From Chloroflexi bacterium 44-23 (lineage in GTDB: Bacteria > Chloroflexota > Anaerolineae > Anaerolineales > Anaerolineaceae), in NCBI GenBank assembly GCA_001899005.1, contig MKUW01000009.1:1-64000 (forward strand): a DNA stretch of 64,000 bases, given 5' to 3'. The position numbers were made by a program, and so were the translations under genes. The stretch's first letter is position 1, and the number at the start of each line of letters is the position of its first letter. Shown piece after piece: positions 52,953-61,260 of this stretch. Under the pieces are notes generated by a model, which did no database searches, was not told the DNA's origin, and saw nothing but the letters and a program-made list of their open reading frames with translations.

Positions 52953-53588
52953 TTAAATCGGGAAAATAGTGTCCTGACTGCTTTCAATAATTACAGCCTG
53001 CACCTGGCCACGAGAGAGTTCACTCAAGGCCTCATTAAATGATGGCAACCCGTCTTGCAATAGCTGCAGAGTGAGAGTCACATCTGCAGCGAAGTCTTCG
53101 GCTAAAATTTTGGCAGCGTGGGTTTGCGCCAGCAAACGAGCCTGTTCAAAAAGAGAATATGGCACCACGACCATTACCGTATGGGTGGCCACCTTTTCAG
53201 CCAGTGGCAGGATCGCCAGAACTGCTTTGACCGCATCCCCGTAGGCGCGGACCAATCCACCGGTTCCCAGTTTTGTCCCACCAAAATAACGCGTTATCAC
53301 CACAACGATATCCCCAATGCCGCTGCCATGCAAAACAGCCAGAGCCGGGCGGCCGGCCGTCCCAGAGGGTTCGCCATCATCGCTGCAATGGGCAGTTACG
53401 GAGCTGCCATGACCAATCAAGAAGGCAGGTACATGATGGCTGGCGTCTTTGAATTCAGCGCGAATAGACTGAATGAAATCACGCGCTTGCTCCACGCTGA
53501 ATGCCGGTGCTGCGCTGGCAATAAAGCGTGAATTGACCACCATGATTTCAGCGCGCGCTTGCCGGGCAGGAATACGATATGGTTGCAT
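52953..53588 (-). CDS. YigZ/IMPACT family protein
   Basis: A 211-residue protein of the UPF0029/IMPACT family. The N-domain has the conserved SRFIASAAP, 'DDGEPSGTAGRPAL' (about 72-85) and 'VVVITRYFGGTKLGTGGLVRAY' regions, split here at RYFGGTKLG (about 99-107); the C-domain (about 140-205) is the ferredoxin-like DUF1949. Its molecular role is not settled; yeast and mammal relatives affect translation control. A TATACT box ends 6 nt before the ATG on the minus strand, without a ribosome site, another leaderless candidate. Confidence 0.92.
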   Translation of the reverse strand: MQPYRIPARQARAEIMVVNSRFIASAAPAFSVEQARDFIQSIRAEFKDASHHVPAFLIGHGSSVTAHCSDDGEPSGTAGRPALAVLHGSGIGDIVVVITRYFGGTKLGTGGLVRAYGDAVKAVLAILPLAEKVATHTVMVVVPYSLFEQARLLAQTHAAKILAEDFAADVTLTLQLLQDGLPSFNEALSELSRGQVQAVIIESSQDTIFPI

Positions 53589-53628
53589 GGATTAAGTATA
53601 ATTGATTTGCCTTGAAATTCCATGCGCA

Positions 53629-53880
53629 AGCTTTGCAGATGATTTTCTGCCTGAAACCAATCCAAAACCATGCTTGTTGGCCTGTCAGCGAATCTCAGCT
53701 AGGGGAACTGAGTACGAAGCTCGCTTTGTGCGCTGCTGAAGGCATGCGGATTCGGTTTATCAATAAAAACATGGACCCCCAATTTGAGCTTCGCAGATGA
53801 TTTTTTGCCTGAAACTAATCCAAAACCATGCTTGTTGGCCTGTCTGCGAATCTCAGCTAGGGGAACTGAGCACGAAGCTC
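53629..53880. repeat. 94-bp direct repeat pair
   Basis: 53629-53722 and 53787-53880 are about 94 bp each and nearly identical, both running from AGCTTxGCAGATGATTTT to CACGAAGCTC or TACGAAGCTC, with a 64-nt spacer. They fill the gap between the YigZ and GNAT genes. Each contains 'tctcagctaggggaactgag', an imperfect hairpin. Confidence 0.85.
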
Positions 53881-53924
53881 ACTGGTTTATGAAGTTAACA
53901 TTGATATTAAGTGGCTATGCGCAT

Positions 53925-54932
53925 TCATTTTAATCGACGCAAATCAACTCCTGCTCGCATCGTGGTTTCATAGCGATTGAACTGCGCCACAACCTGCATT
54001 CCGGCTTGCTGGTACAACCTGGTAGCTCCTGTCAGGCTATCTGAGTCAACCCACAAACCAACCCGCTCGCATCCAAATAATTTCAACTCAGCAAAAGCAC
54101 GCAACAACAATGCCTTCCCAATCCCCTTGTGCCGGTGTGCCGGCAGTACACCCAGAACACTGATCCAGCCATAATCATCTCCATACGAGCTCGCCGGGGT
54201 CGCAATCAACATAGCGACTATTTGCTCTTCAGACTCAGCCACCAGGAAAAGCTCCGGCTGGTAATGTGGATCCTGCACGAAGTGCTGCATAAAATTCTCG
54301 AAACCCTGCTCTTCAGATATAGGTATGAAGCCCCAGTGATCCTGAAAGGCTTGTTGTTTTACAGTAAAAATCTGGCGGTACTCATCGGTTTTGGCTACGC
54401 GCAGTCTATATCCTTCCGGCAACCACACTTCCGGCAACGGGCCAAGCAGCTCGCGTTCCATCAACCAGTTCAAGCGCTCCAGCTTACCACCCAAATCTTC
54501 CAGCAATTGCCTGCCGGCTTGATTCTTTTCATGCACGATGCTAATCATAAACACACGCGTTTCTGCGGGAGCACGCTCGATCAACTCTTCGACGCGTCCT
54601 TGTGCCCAACGGTTGATCAACCACCCAAATCCCTGCCCCCGGTACAAAGGATGCACGCGCGCCATTAAAGGATAGCGCACAAAGGGTGCAACCACATCCA
54701 CCAGGTCGGCAAAGGCAATCAACTTTTCGTCCGCTAAAACGACGATCGAATCCAGTTTCAGATCGGTGCCTTTAAGCTGCCAATCTGCCAAAAGCTCGTC
54801 CAACTCCAGCTCATCTTTACCGTACAATTCCTGCGAGCAAATATTGATCAATGCGACCACTTCTTCCGCATCCGCAAGTGTAGCCGGACGAATGTTGTAT
54901 TCGATCCCATCCCTTGTAAATCTCAGCTCCAT
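53925..54932 (-). CDS. Double-GNAT acetyltransferase
   Basis: A 335-residue protein with two GNAT folds: N-terminal (about 10-150; VHPLYRGQGFGWLINRW is the acetyl-CoA pyrophosphate loop) and C-terminal (about 175-325; VLPAHRHKGIGKALLLRAFAEL with the R/Q-x-x-G-x-G/A motif). Domain duplication recalls mycothiol synthase MshD, but no mycothiol gene is near and the acceptor is unknown. GGGAG precedes the ATG. It ends 337 nt from the YigZ gene, both reading on the minus strand. Confidence 0.9.
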   Translation of the reverse strand: MELRFTRDGIEYNIRPATLADAEEVVALINICSQELYGKDELELDELLADWQLKGTDLKLDSIVVLADEKLIAFADLVDVVAPFVRYPLMARVHPLYRGQGFGWLINRWAQGRVEELIERAPAETRVFMISIVHEKNQAGRQLLEDLGGKLERLNWLMERELLGPLPEVWLPEGYRLRVAKTDEYRQIFTVKQQAFQDHWGFIPISEEQGFENFMQHFVQDPHYQPELFLVAESEEQIVAMLIATPASSYGDDYGWISVLGVLPAHRHKGIGKALLLRAFAELKLFGCERVGLWVDSDSLTGATRLYQQAGMQVVAQFNRYETTMRAGVDLRRLK

Positions 54933-55169
54933 GGTTGCTCCCTCTCTTCCACGATTTCTCCTTTACTCAAGCATGCATTGATAAGGCGGGCTGCTTTGCT
55001 TTTCTTTACCCGGCAATCAATTTGCCGATTTCTACTCGGTCAAAGATTGACTGAAAAGCCTCATACCAATCACATTTGAAATTTTACTATGGATTCAAGT
55101 CTGTCTGAACCCCAACGATCAACAGATGGTCACATTCATGCAAACAGTTATCCTGATCATTCTTTTCAT

Positions 55170-55198
55170 TTGACATCCATCAAGATCGAGGCTAGAAT
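55170..55198 (+). promoter_or_regulatory. Promoter of the cobalamin-riboswitch operon
   Basis: TTGACA (55170-55175), 17-nt spacer, TAGAAT (55193-55198). The predicted start near 55205 places the riboswitch at the very beginning of the transcript. Confidence 0.8.
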
Positions 55199-55207
55199 CA
55201 TTGCTAA

Positions 55208-55330
55208 CGACCATTAAGGTGCGCCATACGCCCGGATGCGTGGTGCTTAAAGGGGAAGCCGGTGAAAGTCCGGCGCTGTCCCGCAACGGTAAATTTCCTT
55301 AGGAAATAAGCCCGAGTACCTGCCTTATTG
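55208..55330 (+). promoter_or_regulatory. Adenosylcobalamin (B12) riboswitch
   Basis: Conserved elements appear in order: AAGGGGAA then GCCGGTGAAAGTCCGGC (about 55257-55275), the GCTGTCCCGCAACGGTAA stretch (about 55274-55291) and the 3' B12-box-like CCCGAGTACCTGCC (about 55310-55324). These are the hallmarks of the cobalamin aptamer. It lies 5' of a B12-type uptake operon and ahead of a hairpin terminator, so B12 binding is expected to reduce expression by early termination. Confidence 0.95.
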
Positions 55331-55402
55331 CGGCTCTTTGTTCCTTCGCGGAAAGGGAAGCAGAGCCCTCGCAACTTCAAGAGCAGCTGCATGGGTTCAC
55401 TT

Positions 55403-55425
55403 CCCGCCAGATTTGGCGGGTTTTT
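55403..55425 (+). terminator. Riboswitch expression-platform terminator
   Basis: CCCGCCAGATTTGGCGGG (55403-55420) folds to a hairpin with a short loop and is followed by TTTTT. It sits between the aptamer and the first coding sequence (55494), as expected for attenuation. Confidence 0.88.
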
Positions 55426-55493
55426 CTTTCCTCAGACTTTTAACGCATTGAACAAGAGCCATCGAATCAGGCTAATTTCCGAGGAGAAAAACC

Positions 55494-57098
55494 ATGTCCA
55501 AAAAAACGTTCTTTTTAATCGCTCTGATTGCATTTTTACTTTTAGGCTCTAGCTCCATGCAGCTGCCAGGAAGAATACAGGCATCAGCCAAGGCTGACAG
55601 CCAGATACCACCCTCTACTCTGGAATACCTGTTGGCTCAACAACAAGCGGATGGCGGCCTGCCCGGTTTGAGTGGAGTTTCTGACCCAAGTACGACAGCG
55701 CGTGCCTTGCTGGCTTTACGCGGTTTACAGCTCGAAGCGGACATTTTAACCAATTCGGATGGAATCAGTGCCAGAACTTATCTGGCAGAGAATTATCCGT
55801 TATACGTCTACGACAATAACGGGCTGCTTTACCCGGCCAGTGCCGGGCTGGTTTTGGCTGCCCAGCCACAAATCGACAAGCAAACCTCGCCACTGGCTGC
55901 TGCAATTTTAGCTGTCTTGCAACCAGATGGTTCTTTCGCAACCAAAGCCAGCAGTGATTTTGTTAGCGGTGCTGCCAGCGACAGCAACCAGGCCTTCAGC
56001 TTGCTCGGATTGTCAGCTGCCGGCGTATCCATCCCTTCTGAGGCGGTTCAATATCTTCTTGACCGGCAAATGGATGATGGTACCTGGGATAATGGTTTCG
56101 GTTCGGATCCGGATACAACCGCGGTCGCCGTGATCGCCTTGCTTAGCTCAGGACAGGTCAAAAACGACCACCCGGCCATCGTGAAAGCATTGGATTATTT
56201 CCGCACTACCCAGCTGGACAACGGCGCCTGGCGGCCTGCCTGGGATAGCGGAGATCTGAATGTGGATACCTCAGGTTGGATCACCCTGGCAATTATTACA
56301 GCCGGAGAAGACCTGGCAAAATGGTCCAGGAATGGTCAATCTCCAAGCGAGGCAATTCTGACCCAATTGCAACCGGATGGCAGCATTGGTGGTGAATATG
56401 TGAATGTCTATTCCACTGTCGAAGCCCTGCTCGGCCTGGCTAAAGGGCCGCTTTTCTCTATTGTACCGCCCCAACCGGCTGCCACAGACACTCAGATGCC
56501 CCAAGATTCTGAACCAGCCGTTAGCCGTGCCGGCCTGGTCGTCACGATGGCGGATGGAAGCTCACTTCTGCGCTGCGTTGAGTTTCAAGAACAGGCGATC
56601 AGCGGTTTTGACCTTTTGACAGCATCTGGTTTGACACTTGAAACTGCGGTTGACCCGTTGCGCGGTATGGCAGTTTGCAGCATCGAAGCTGAAGGGTGCC
56701 CTGGCAGCAGCTGCTTTTGCGATATGCCCAATTACTGGTCTTATTGGCACTTGCAGGAAGGTTCCTGGAGCTATGCCGGAAGCGGTGCGGGTACGTCTGC
56801 CGTCAGTGATGGCGCTGTGGAAGGCTGGAGCTGGGGAGAAGGAACAGAACCTGCCATTGTAGATTTTGACCAAATCTGCGGAAGTGAATCCACCCTTTAT
56901 TTGCCGGCACTGGCCGGTCAGTCATCCACGCCGATTGCGCAAAGTACCAGTTATAACAAAATCTTGTTGCCCGCTATAGGCAATCCAACACAACAAAACG
57001 AAGTTCAGCCGTTAAACTATTTGTTATATGGTACTTTTATTTTTATCTTATTGCTCCTTCTGATCATTTTCGTGGTTATAAAGAAAAAGAAACAATGA
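55494..57098 (+). CDS. Membrane-anchored transcobalamin/intrinsic-factor-like protein
   Basis: A 534-residue exported protein. After a signal peptide (about 1-32) come alpha/alpha repeats of the prenyltransferase/squalene-cyclase type (about 40-320: YLLAQQQADGGLPGLSG, YLLDRQMDDGTWDNGFGSDP, FRTTQLDNGAWRPAWDSGD), then a DUF4430-like beta domain (about 345-470: CVEFQEQAISGFDLL, YWSYWHLQEGSWSYAG) with several cysteines, and a C-terminal membrane helix plus KKKKQ. Alpha barrel plus DUF4430 is the layout of human intrinsic factor and transcobalamin. With a B12 riboswitch upstream and ECF genes overlapping downstream (ATGA), a cell-surface B12 capture role is strongly suggested (inference). GAGGAGA precedes the ATG. 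Confidence 0.85.
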   Translation: MSKKTFFLIALIAFLLLGSSSMQLPGRIQASAKADSQIPPSTLEYLLAQQQADGGLPGLSGVSDPSTTARALLALRGLQLEADILTNSDGISARTYLAENYPLYVYDNNGLLYPASAGLVLAAQPQIDKQTSPLAAAILAVLQPDGSFATKASSDFVSGAASDSNQAFSLLGLSAAGVSIPSEAVQYLLDRQMDDGTWDNGFGSDPDTTAVAVIALLSSGQVKNDHPAIVKALDYFRTTQLDNGAWRPAWDSGDLNVDTSGWITLAIITAGEDLAKWSRNGQSPSEAILTQLQPDGSIGGEYVNVYSTVEALLGLAKGPLFSIVPPQPAATDTQMPQDSEPAVSRAGLVVTMADGSSLLRCVEFQEQAISGFDLLTASGLTLETAVDPLRGMAVCSIEAEGCPGSSCFCDMPNYWSYWHLQEGSWSYAGSGAGTSAVSDGAVEGWSWGEGTEPAIVDFDQICGSESTLYLPALAGQSSTPIAQSTSYNKILLPAIGNPTQQNEVQPLNYLLYGTFIFILLLLLIIFVVIKKKKQ

Positions 57099-57913
57099 AA
57101 GATAAGCTACTGAGCGCCAGCATTTACCTGCTGACCACGCTTTTGGGCATATTCGCCTATCTTTATCCGTTGCTCAACATTCCTGCACGTGGATTGACTT
57201 CGGCTGCACGCAGGAATGATTTACCCTTGATGATGGCCATCTTGCTGGTTTTATGTATACTTGTCATCATTTTCGAAGTTCAGCAAGTGCGTCTAAGTGC
57301 CCGACTGATTGCATTGCTGGGCGTTTTGATCGCTATCAATGCCACCATGCGCTTTATCGAGCTGGCCTTGCCGGTTTTTGGCGGTTTCAGCCCGGTTTTC
57401 TTCTTAATCATGTTATGTGGCTATGTTTTTGGCGGCCGCATTGGTTTTCTGATGGGCGCATTAAGCCTGTTTGTGTCTGCACTGGTAACCGGCGGGGTTG
57501 GCCCCTGGCTGCCTAACCAGATGTTCACTGCCGGTTGGGTTGGCATGTCTGCCACACTCATTCGTTTGATCGTTTCATCTTTTCACATGGAGGGTAAAAC
57601 AGCTGAGATTTGGCTGCTGATCCTTTTCGGTGCTCTGTGGGGCTTTCTATATGGGGCTGTCACCAATTTATGGTTTTGGCCGTTTCTGGCCGGTCCGGGC
57701 AACCAGGCTTTTTCAACAGGTGCCGGCCTGTTATCCAGTTTGCGTAATTATGGGGTTTATTATTTGGTCACTTCTTTAATATGGGATGCCGGTCGTGCCA
57801 TTGGTAACGCCCTGTTGGTTTTCTTCTTTGGCCGGGCAACTTTGAAAGTATTGAATCGTTTTCAACGCCGTTTCCATTTTACCTATATTCCATCCTCTGA
57901 GGCATCCACGTGA
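57095..57913 (+). CDS. ECF transporter S component, probably cobalamin-specific
   Basis: A 272-residue integral membrane protein with six or more helices, of the ECF S-component type (CbrT-like). FFLIMLCGYVFGGRIGFLMGALSLF and GPWLPNQMFTAGWVGM are characteristic of S units that bind the substrate in the membrane. Its ATG overlaps the preceding stop by 4 nt. Vitamin B12 specificity is inferred from the riboswitch and neighbouring genes rather than from residues. Confidence 0.88.
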   Translation: MKDKLLSASIYLLTTLLGIFAYLYPLLNIPARGLTSAARRNDLPLMMAILLVLCILVIIFEVQQVRLSARLIALLGVLIAINATMRFIELALPVFGGFSPVFFLIMLCGYVFGGRIGFLMGALSLFVSALVTGGVGPWLPNQMFTAGWVGMSATLIRLIVSSFHMEGKTAEIWLLILFGALWGFLYGAVTNLWFWPFLAGPGNQAFSTGAGLLSSLRNYGVYYLVTSLIWDAGRAIGNALLVFFFGRATLKVLNRFQRRFHFTYIPSSEAST

Positions 57914-58926
57914 AGATTCACACCTGGGCCTGGCTGGCATGGCTATCGGCTGGGTTGATTGTTCTGCTTTCAACGCGCAACCCTTTTTATTTGCTATTGT
58001 TAGCGACGATCTTGATTATTTTTCAAAGCAGCCTCCCTGAACAGGGATCTTTATCATCCGTTTCCATTTTGCGTTTTGCTGCCAGTATTTTTGTCTTTTC
58101 CACCATCTTCAACGCAATCATCTCCCGTTATGGGGAAACAACTTTAATGACCATCCCTGGCAAAATTCCGCTCATCAGCGGCAATATCACCCTTGAAGCT
58201 CTCATTTTCGGGGCAATTAATGGTTTGGTGCTGATCAATATGTTCACGCTATTTACGATCGTTAACCAGGTATTGCCAGTCAAGAATCTCGTACGTTTAA
58301 TTCCCCAGGCTTTCCAACCGGTAGCCTTGGTAACGACCATTGCACTGACCTTCATCCCTGCCACCCAGCGTCAATTCAGTGCCATCCGCGAAGCGCAGGC
58401 CTTACGTGGCCAATCCTTAAAACGTTTACGCGATTGGCTGCCGCTTTTTATTCCTTTGTTAACAGGCGGGCTGGAACGCGCCCTTCAAATTGCGGAAGCC
58501 ATGACCGCGCGTGGATACACTATGCGTTCCTCGGACAGCCCATCAACCACCTGGTTAAAATGGGTTCTGCCGGCCGGGCTGCTACTTTTAACCGCGGGAG
58601 GATTCCTAGGGCTGTTTACCGGTCTACAAATACCAGGCTGGATACTGTTTGGGTCCGGATTGCTTTTGTTTTTATTGTTCTTTATTTTGGGCGGACGCCA
58701 GTTCAAAAAGACTTATTTTCAGGAAGAAATCTGGACAGTGCCATCCTATCTGACGTTTATCAGCGCGTTGACAGTTGCCATCATTTTTCTTTTACCCACT
58801 TTTTCGCACAACAGCCTGGCATACGAGCCGTATCCCCGCATTTCTTTACCCCTTCTCCAGATCCTGCCGCTGCTGGCATTATTGTTATTCTTATTACCCC
58901 TGATTTGGCAAAATGATCCGCATTAA
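57910..58926 (+). CDS. ECF transporter T component (EcfT)
   Basis: A 338-residue CbiQ/EcfT-type membrane protein linking S unit and ATPases. Two cytoplasmic coupling helices are marked by REAQALRGQSLKRLRDWLPL and AEAMTARGY, the Ala-Arg-Gly motifs (first as LRG). About eight hydrophobic segments, with extra C-terminal helices (about 210-335) not present in the shortest EcfT. Starts with GTG overlapping the S gene by 4 nt and overlaps the ATPase gene by 14 nt. Confidence 0.9.
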   Translation: MKIHTWAWLAWLSAGLIVLLSTRNPFYLLLLATILIIFQSSLPEQGSLSSVSILRFAASIFVFSTIFNAIISRYGETTLMTIPGKIPLISGNITLEALIFGAINGLVLINMFTLFTIVNQVLPVKNLVRLIPQAFQPVALVTTIALTFIPATQRQFSAIREAQALRGQSLKRLRDWLPLFIPLLTGGLERALQIAEAMTARGYTMRSSDSPSTTWLKWVLPAGLLLLTAGGFLGLFTGLQIPGWILFGSGLLLFLLFFILGGRQFKKTYFQEEIWTVPSYLTFISALTVAIIFLLPTFSHNSLAYEPYPRISLPLLQILPLLALLLFLLPLIWQNDPH

Positions 58927-60508
58927 CGATTTGAGCTATACCTATCCGGATGCTGATCAGCCGGCCTTGCAAATTAAGCACTTACAGGTCGCCCCGGCCA
59001 GTTTTTGTCTCCTTTCCGGCCAATCCGGTTCAGGCAAATCGACTCTGCTACGCCTGATCAACGGCCTTGTTCCGCATTTCAGCGGTGGCACTGTTCGTGG
59101 AGATATCCGGGTAAACGGGCTGAACCCGTTGCAAAGCGGGCCTCAAATGATGAGCGGTCAAGTTGGTTTTGTCTTTCAGAATCCTGAAAACCAGTTCGTT
59201 GTGGATGTGGTCGAGGATGAAATCGCCTTTTCACTTGAAAATGCAGCTGTGCCCCGTGCAGAAATGCGCCAACGCCTGCAGACTATTCTTCAACGACTGC
59301 AAATCAGCCACCTGCGTCATCGGAAAATTTACTCGCTTTCTGGTGGAGAGGCGCAGCGCGTAGCAATCGCCGCTGCCCTGGTCTTAGAGCCGCCGATCTT
59401 GCTCCTGGATGAACCCACCTCACAACTCGACCCCCAGGCCGCTCAGGAAGTGCTGACCCTGTTGGAAGGCTTGCGTAGTAAGTTGAATTTGACTATTTTG
59501 TTGGCCGAGCAACGTCTTGAGCGGGTGCTGCCATATGCCACCCGATTGGTTCATCTTATGCCGCGTGGAACTTCCATTCTGACCGGTTCACTCCAAGAAG
59601 TACTGGCACAATCCGAGTTGCATCCCCCACTCGTACAGCTGGCCATTCGAGAAGGATGGAATCCCTTACCAGTCAGTGTCAAGGAGGCGCGGGCATTTCT
59701 ATCTTCGTCGCCAGTTGCACTCCAAAGCCATCCAGCTGCCCCTCAAGAAAGAATGACAAAACCCATCATTACAGTCGAGAACTTGAGCGTTTCCTATCCC
59801 TCGCAAATGGTGCTGCACCAGATCAGCTTTTTGATTCAACGCGGGGAACGGTTGGTGATTATGGGACCGAACGGCACCGGCAAGACGACCCTGCTGCGCA
59901 GCCTGGTCGGTTTGGTCAAACCGCAAAACGGCGAAATTTATATATTGGGTGAATCGATTGCACAACAATCCAGCGCAGAGATCTGCCGCCAGGTTGGCTT
60001 TCTGCCGCAGGACCCAAATGCCCTCCTGTTTGCCGAAAGCGTACGTGAGGAACTGGAGATGACCCTCAAGAATCATGGGATGCCGCTTAACCCTGCTGCG
60101 ATTGATAACTTGCTGGAGTTATTGTTATTAAAGGAAAAGAGCGAGGCATATCCCCGTGATTTAAGTACCGGTGAACGCCAACGCACCGCATTGGGTGCGA
60201 TTGCCATCACCCATCCCGACACCTTATTGTTGGATGAACCCACCCGTGGATTGGATCCAGTTGCTCGCCAGTCCTTGTTGGATTTGCTGCATCGCTGGAA
60301 TGAGGAAGGGATGACCATCGTCCTGGTAACCCACGATGTTGAGTTTGCTGCCGGGCTCGCCAGCCGCATCATCATCCTGGAAGAAGGCAGTATCATCGCT
60401 GACGGCCTACCCGGGGATGTGATGCATGCGCAAGCGCCCTACCGCACCCAGATTGCCCAATTATTTCCTGACACAGATTGGTTGACGGTGAATGACGTGG
60501 TTGTTTGA
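58913..60508 (+). CDS. ECF transporter fused A-A' ATPase
   Basis: A 531-residue protein with two ABC ATPase domains in one chain. Domain 1: Walker A GQSGSGKST (about 37-45), signature LSGGEAQRV, Walker B LLLDEPTSQLDP. Domain 2 (from about 285): Walker A GPNGTGKTT, signature LSTGERQRT, LLLDEPTRGLDP. Fused A-A' is a common ECF variant. The ATG lies inside the EcfT coding sequence, so all four operon genes are overlapped. Confidence 0.95.
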   Translation: MIRINDLSYTYPDADQPALQIKHLQVAPASFCLLSGQSGSGKSTLLRLINGLVPHFSGGTVRGDIRVNGLNPLQSGPQMMSGQVGFVFQNPENQFVVDVVEDEIAFSLENAAVPRAEMRQRLQTILQRLQISHLRHRKIYSLSGGEAQRVAIAAALVLEPPILLLDEPTSQLDPQAAQEVLTLLEGLRSKLNLTILLAEQRLERVLPYATRLVHLMPRGTSILTGSLQEVLAQSELHPPLVQLAIREGWNPLPVSVKEARAFLSSSPVALQSHPAAPQERMTKPIITVENLSVSYPSQMVLHQISFLIQRGERLVIMGPNGTGKTTLLRSLVGLVKPQNGEIYILGESIAQQSSAEICRQVGFLPQDPNALLFAESVREELEMTLKNHGMPLNPAAIDNLLELLLLKEKSEAYPRDLSTGERQRTALGAIAITHPDTLLLDEPTRGLDPVARQSLLDLLHRWNEEGMTIVLVTHDVEFAAGLASRIIILEEGSIIADGLPGDVMHAQAPYRTQIAQLFPDTDWLTVNDVVV

Positions 60509-60527
60509 TCCGATGAGGAGTTGATTT

Positions 60528-60610
60528 GGTGATTTGGTAATTTGTTGATTTGGTGATTTGTTAATTTGGTGATTTGTTAATTTGGTGATTTGTTGATTTG
60601 TTAATTTGGA
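60528..60610. repeat. Tandem 'tgatttg'-type simple repeat after ECF operon
   Basis: About nine 8-10-nt units of the form (g/a)tttg(t/g)tgatttg/taatttg, starting 20 nt after the stop codon. Same wording and relative orientation as the repeats after the FHA gene (40801-40860) and lplA. Confidence 0.8.
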
Positions 60611-60787
60611 GAGAAGTTGAGGAGTTGTTTGGTATGAGTAGGTAATAAATTAGGGGAGAGGCGTAATAAGGGATTGTTGATTCTCCGCTTCAAGAATTTA
60701 TTACATACATTGAGCTAGTTTAGATACTAAATCGGAAATTTCAAATTGATTGTGTGAACGAAAAATATCAGGAGGTTGCTCAGGAAT

Positions 60788-61119
60788 GTCATTGCGAGAC
60801 CATCCAATGATGCAGAGTGTCATCAAAAGCAGAGATAACAAACTGTTAAAATGGAAGGGCTACACCAAGTCGAAAAGGCCAAAGTAAATTGGAGCGAGAG
60901 AGTCCATTTGCGAGAGTGGTTAAGTTGCGACGTTTGAGTTTTGTTATGAACAGCAGTCGGCTGATGGGCGAAGCATCCGCGATGGGTATGTTTTTAGAGG
61001 ATGGAATGGTTTCCCTGATGCTTCGCCCTTACGAGCGATCTCACGAAAAAGAATCCTCATACCCCTTGGGATGAAAACCTTTTGCAATTTTATTTCTCAA
61101 GTTTGTTCGTAACGCACCA
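60788..61119. repeat. Interspersed ~400-bp repeat, inverted copy C
   Basis: Reverse orientation relative to copies A and B. Core half-sites GGGCGAAGCATCCG (60966-60979) and a one-mismatch TGATGCTTCGCCC (61016-61028). Starts 'gtcattgcgagaccatccaa' and includes the recurring MERESPFARV... frame (60889-61074). Confidence 0.75.
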
Positions 61120-61144
61120 TTGGTTTGGTGCGTTACGAACAAAC
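61101..61144. repeat. 19-bp perfect palindrome upstream of antiporter gene
   Basis: GTTTGTTCGTAACGCACCA (61101-61119) pairs exactly with 61126-61144 around a 6-nt loop. Each arm is like an outer piece of the ~400-bp repeat ('tggtgcgttac'), so it may mark the junction of two copies. It lies 117 nt before the antiporter start. Confidence 0.7.
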
Positions 61145-61260
61145 AAGACAGCCGCATCAAAATATTATGAGTAGTAGCTCATCCACCTGTCTCTCAAGAA
61201 ATAGTATAATTAATCCATTAAGTCCAACCCTCATCATGTACCGCACTTGTAAGAAGAGCC

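Noticed and set aside
60528..60610. CRISPR-like appearance of the tandem repeats after the ECF operon
   Set aside because: Units are 8-10 nt without unique spacers and no cas genes are present.
60889..61074. Recurring ~60-residue frame MERESPFARV... (also 29488-29733 and 35274-35468 on the minus strand)
   Set aside because: It recurs only because the interspersed repeat recurs; differences between copies are largely amino-acid-changing and no ribosome site is seen.
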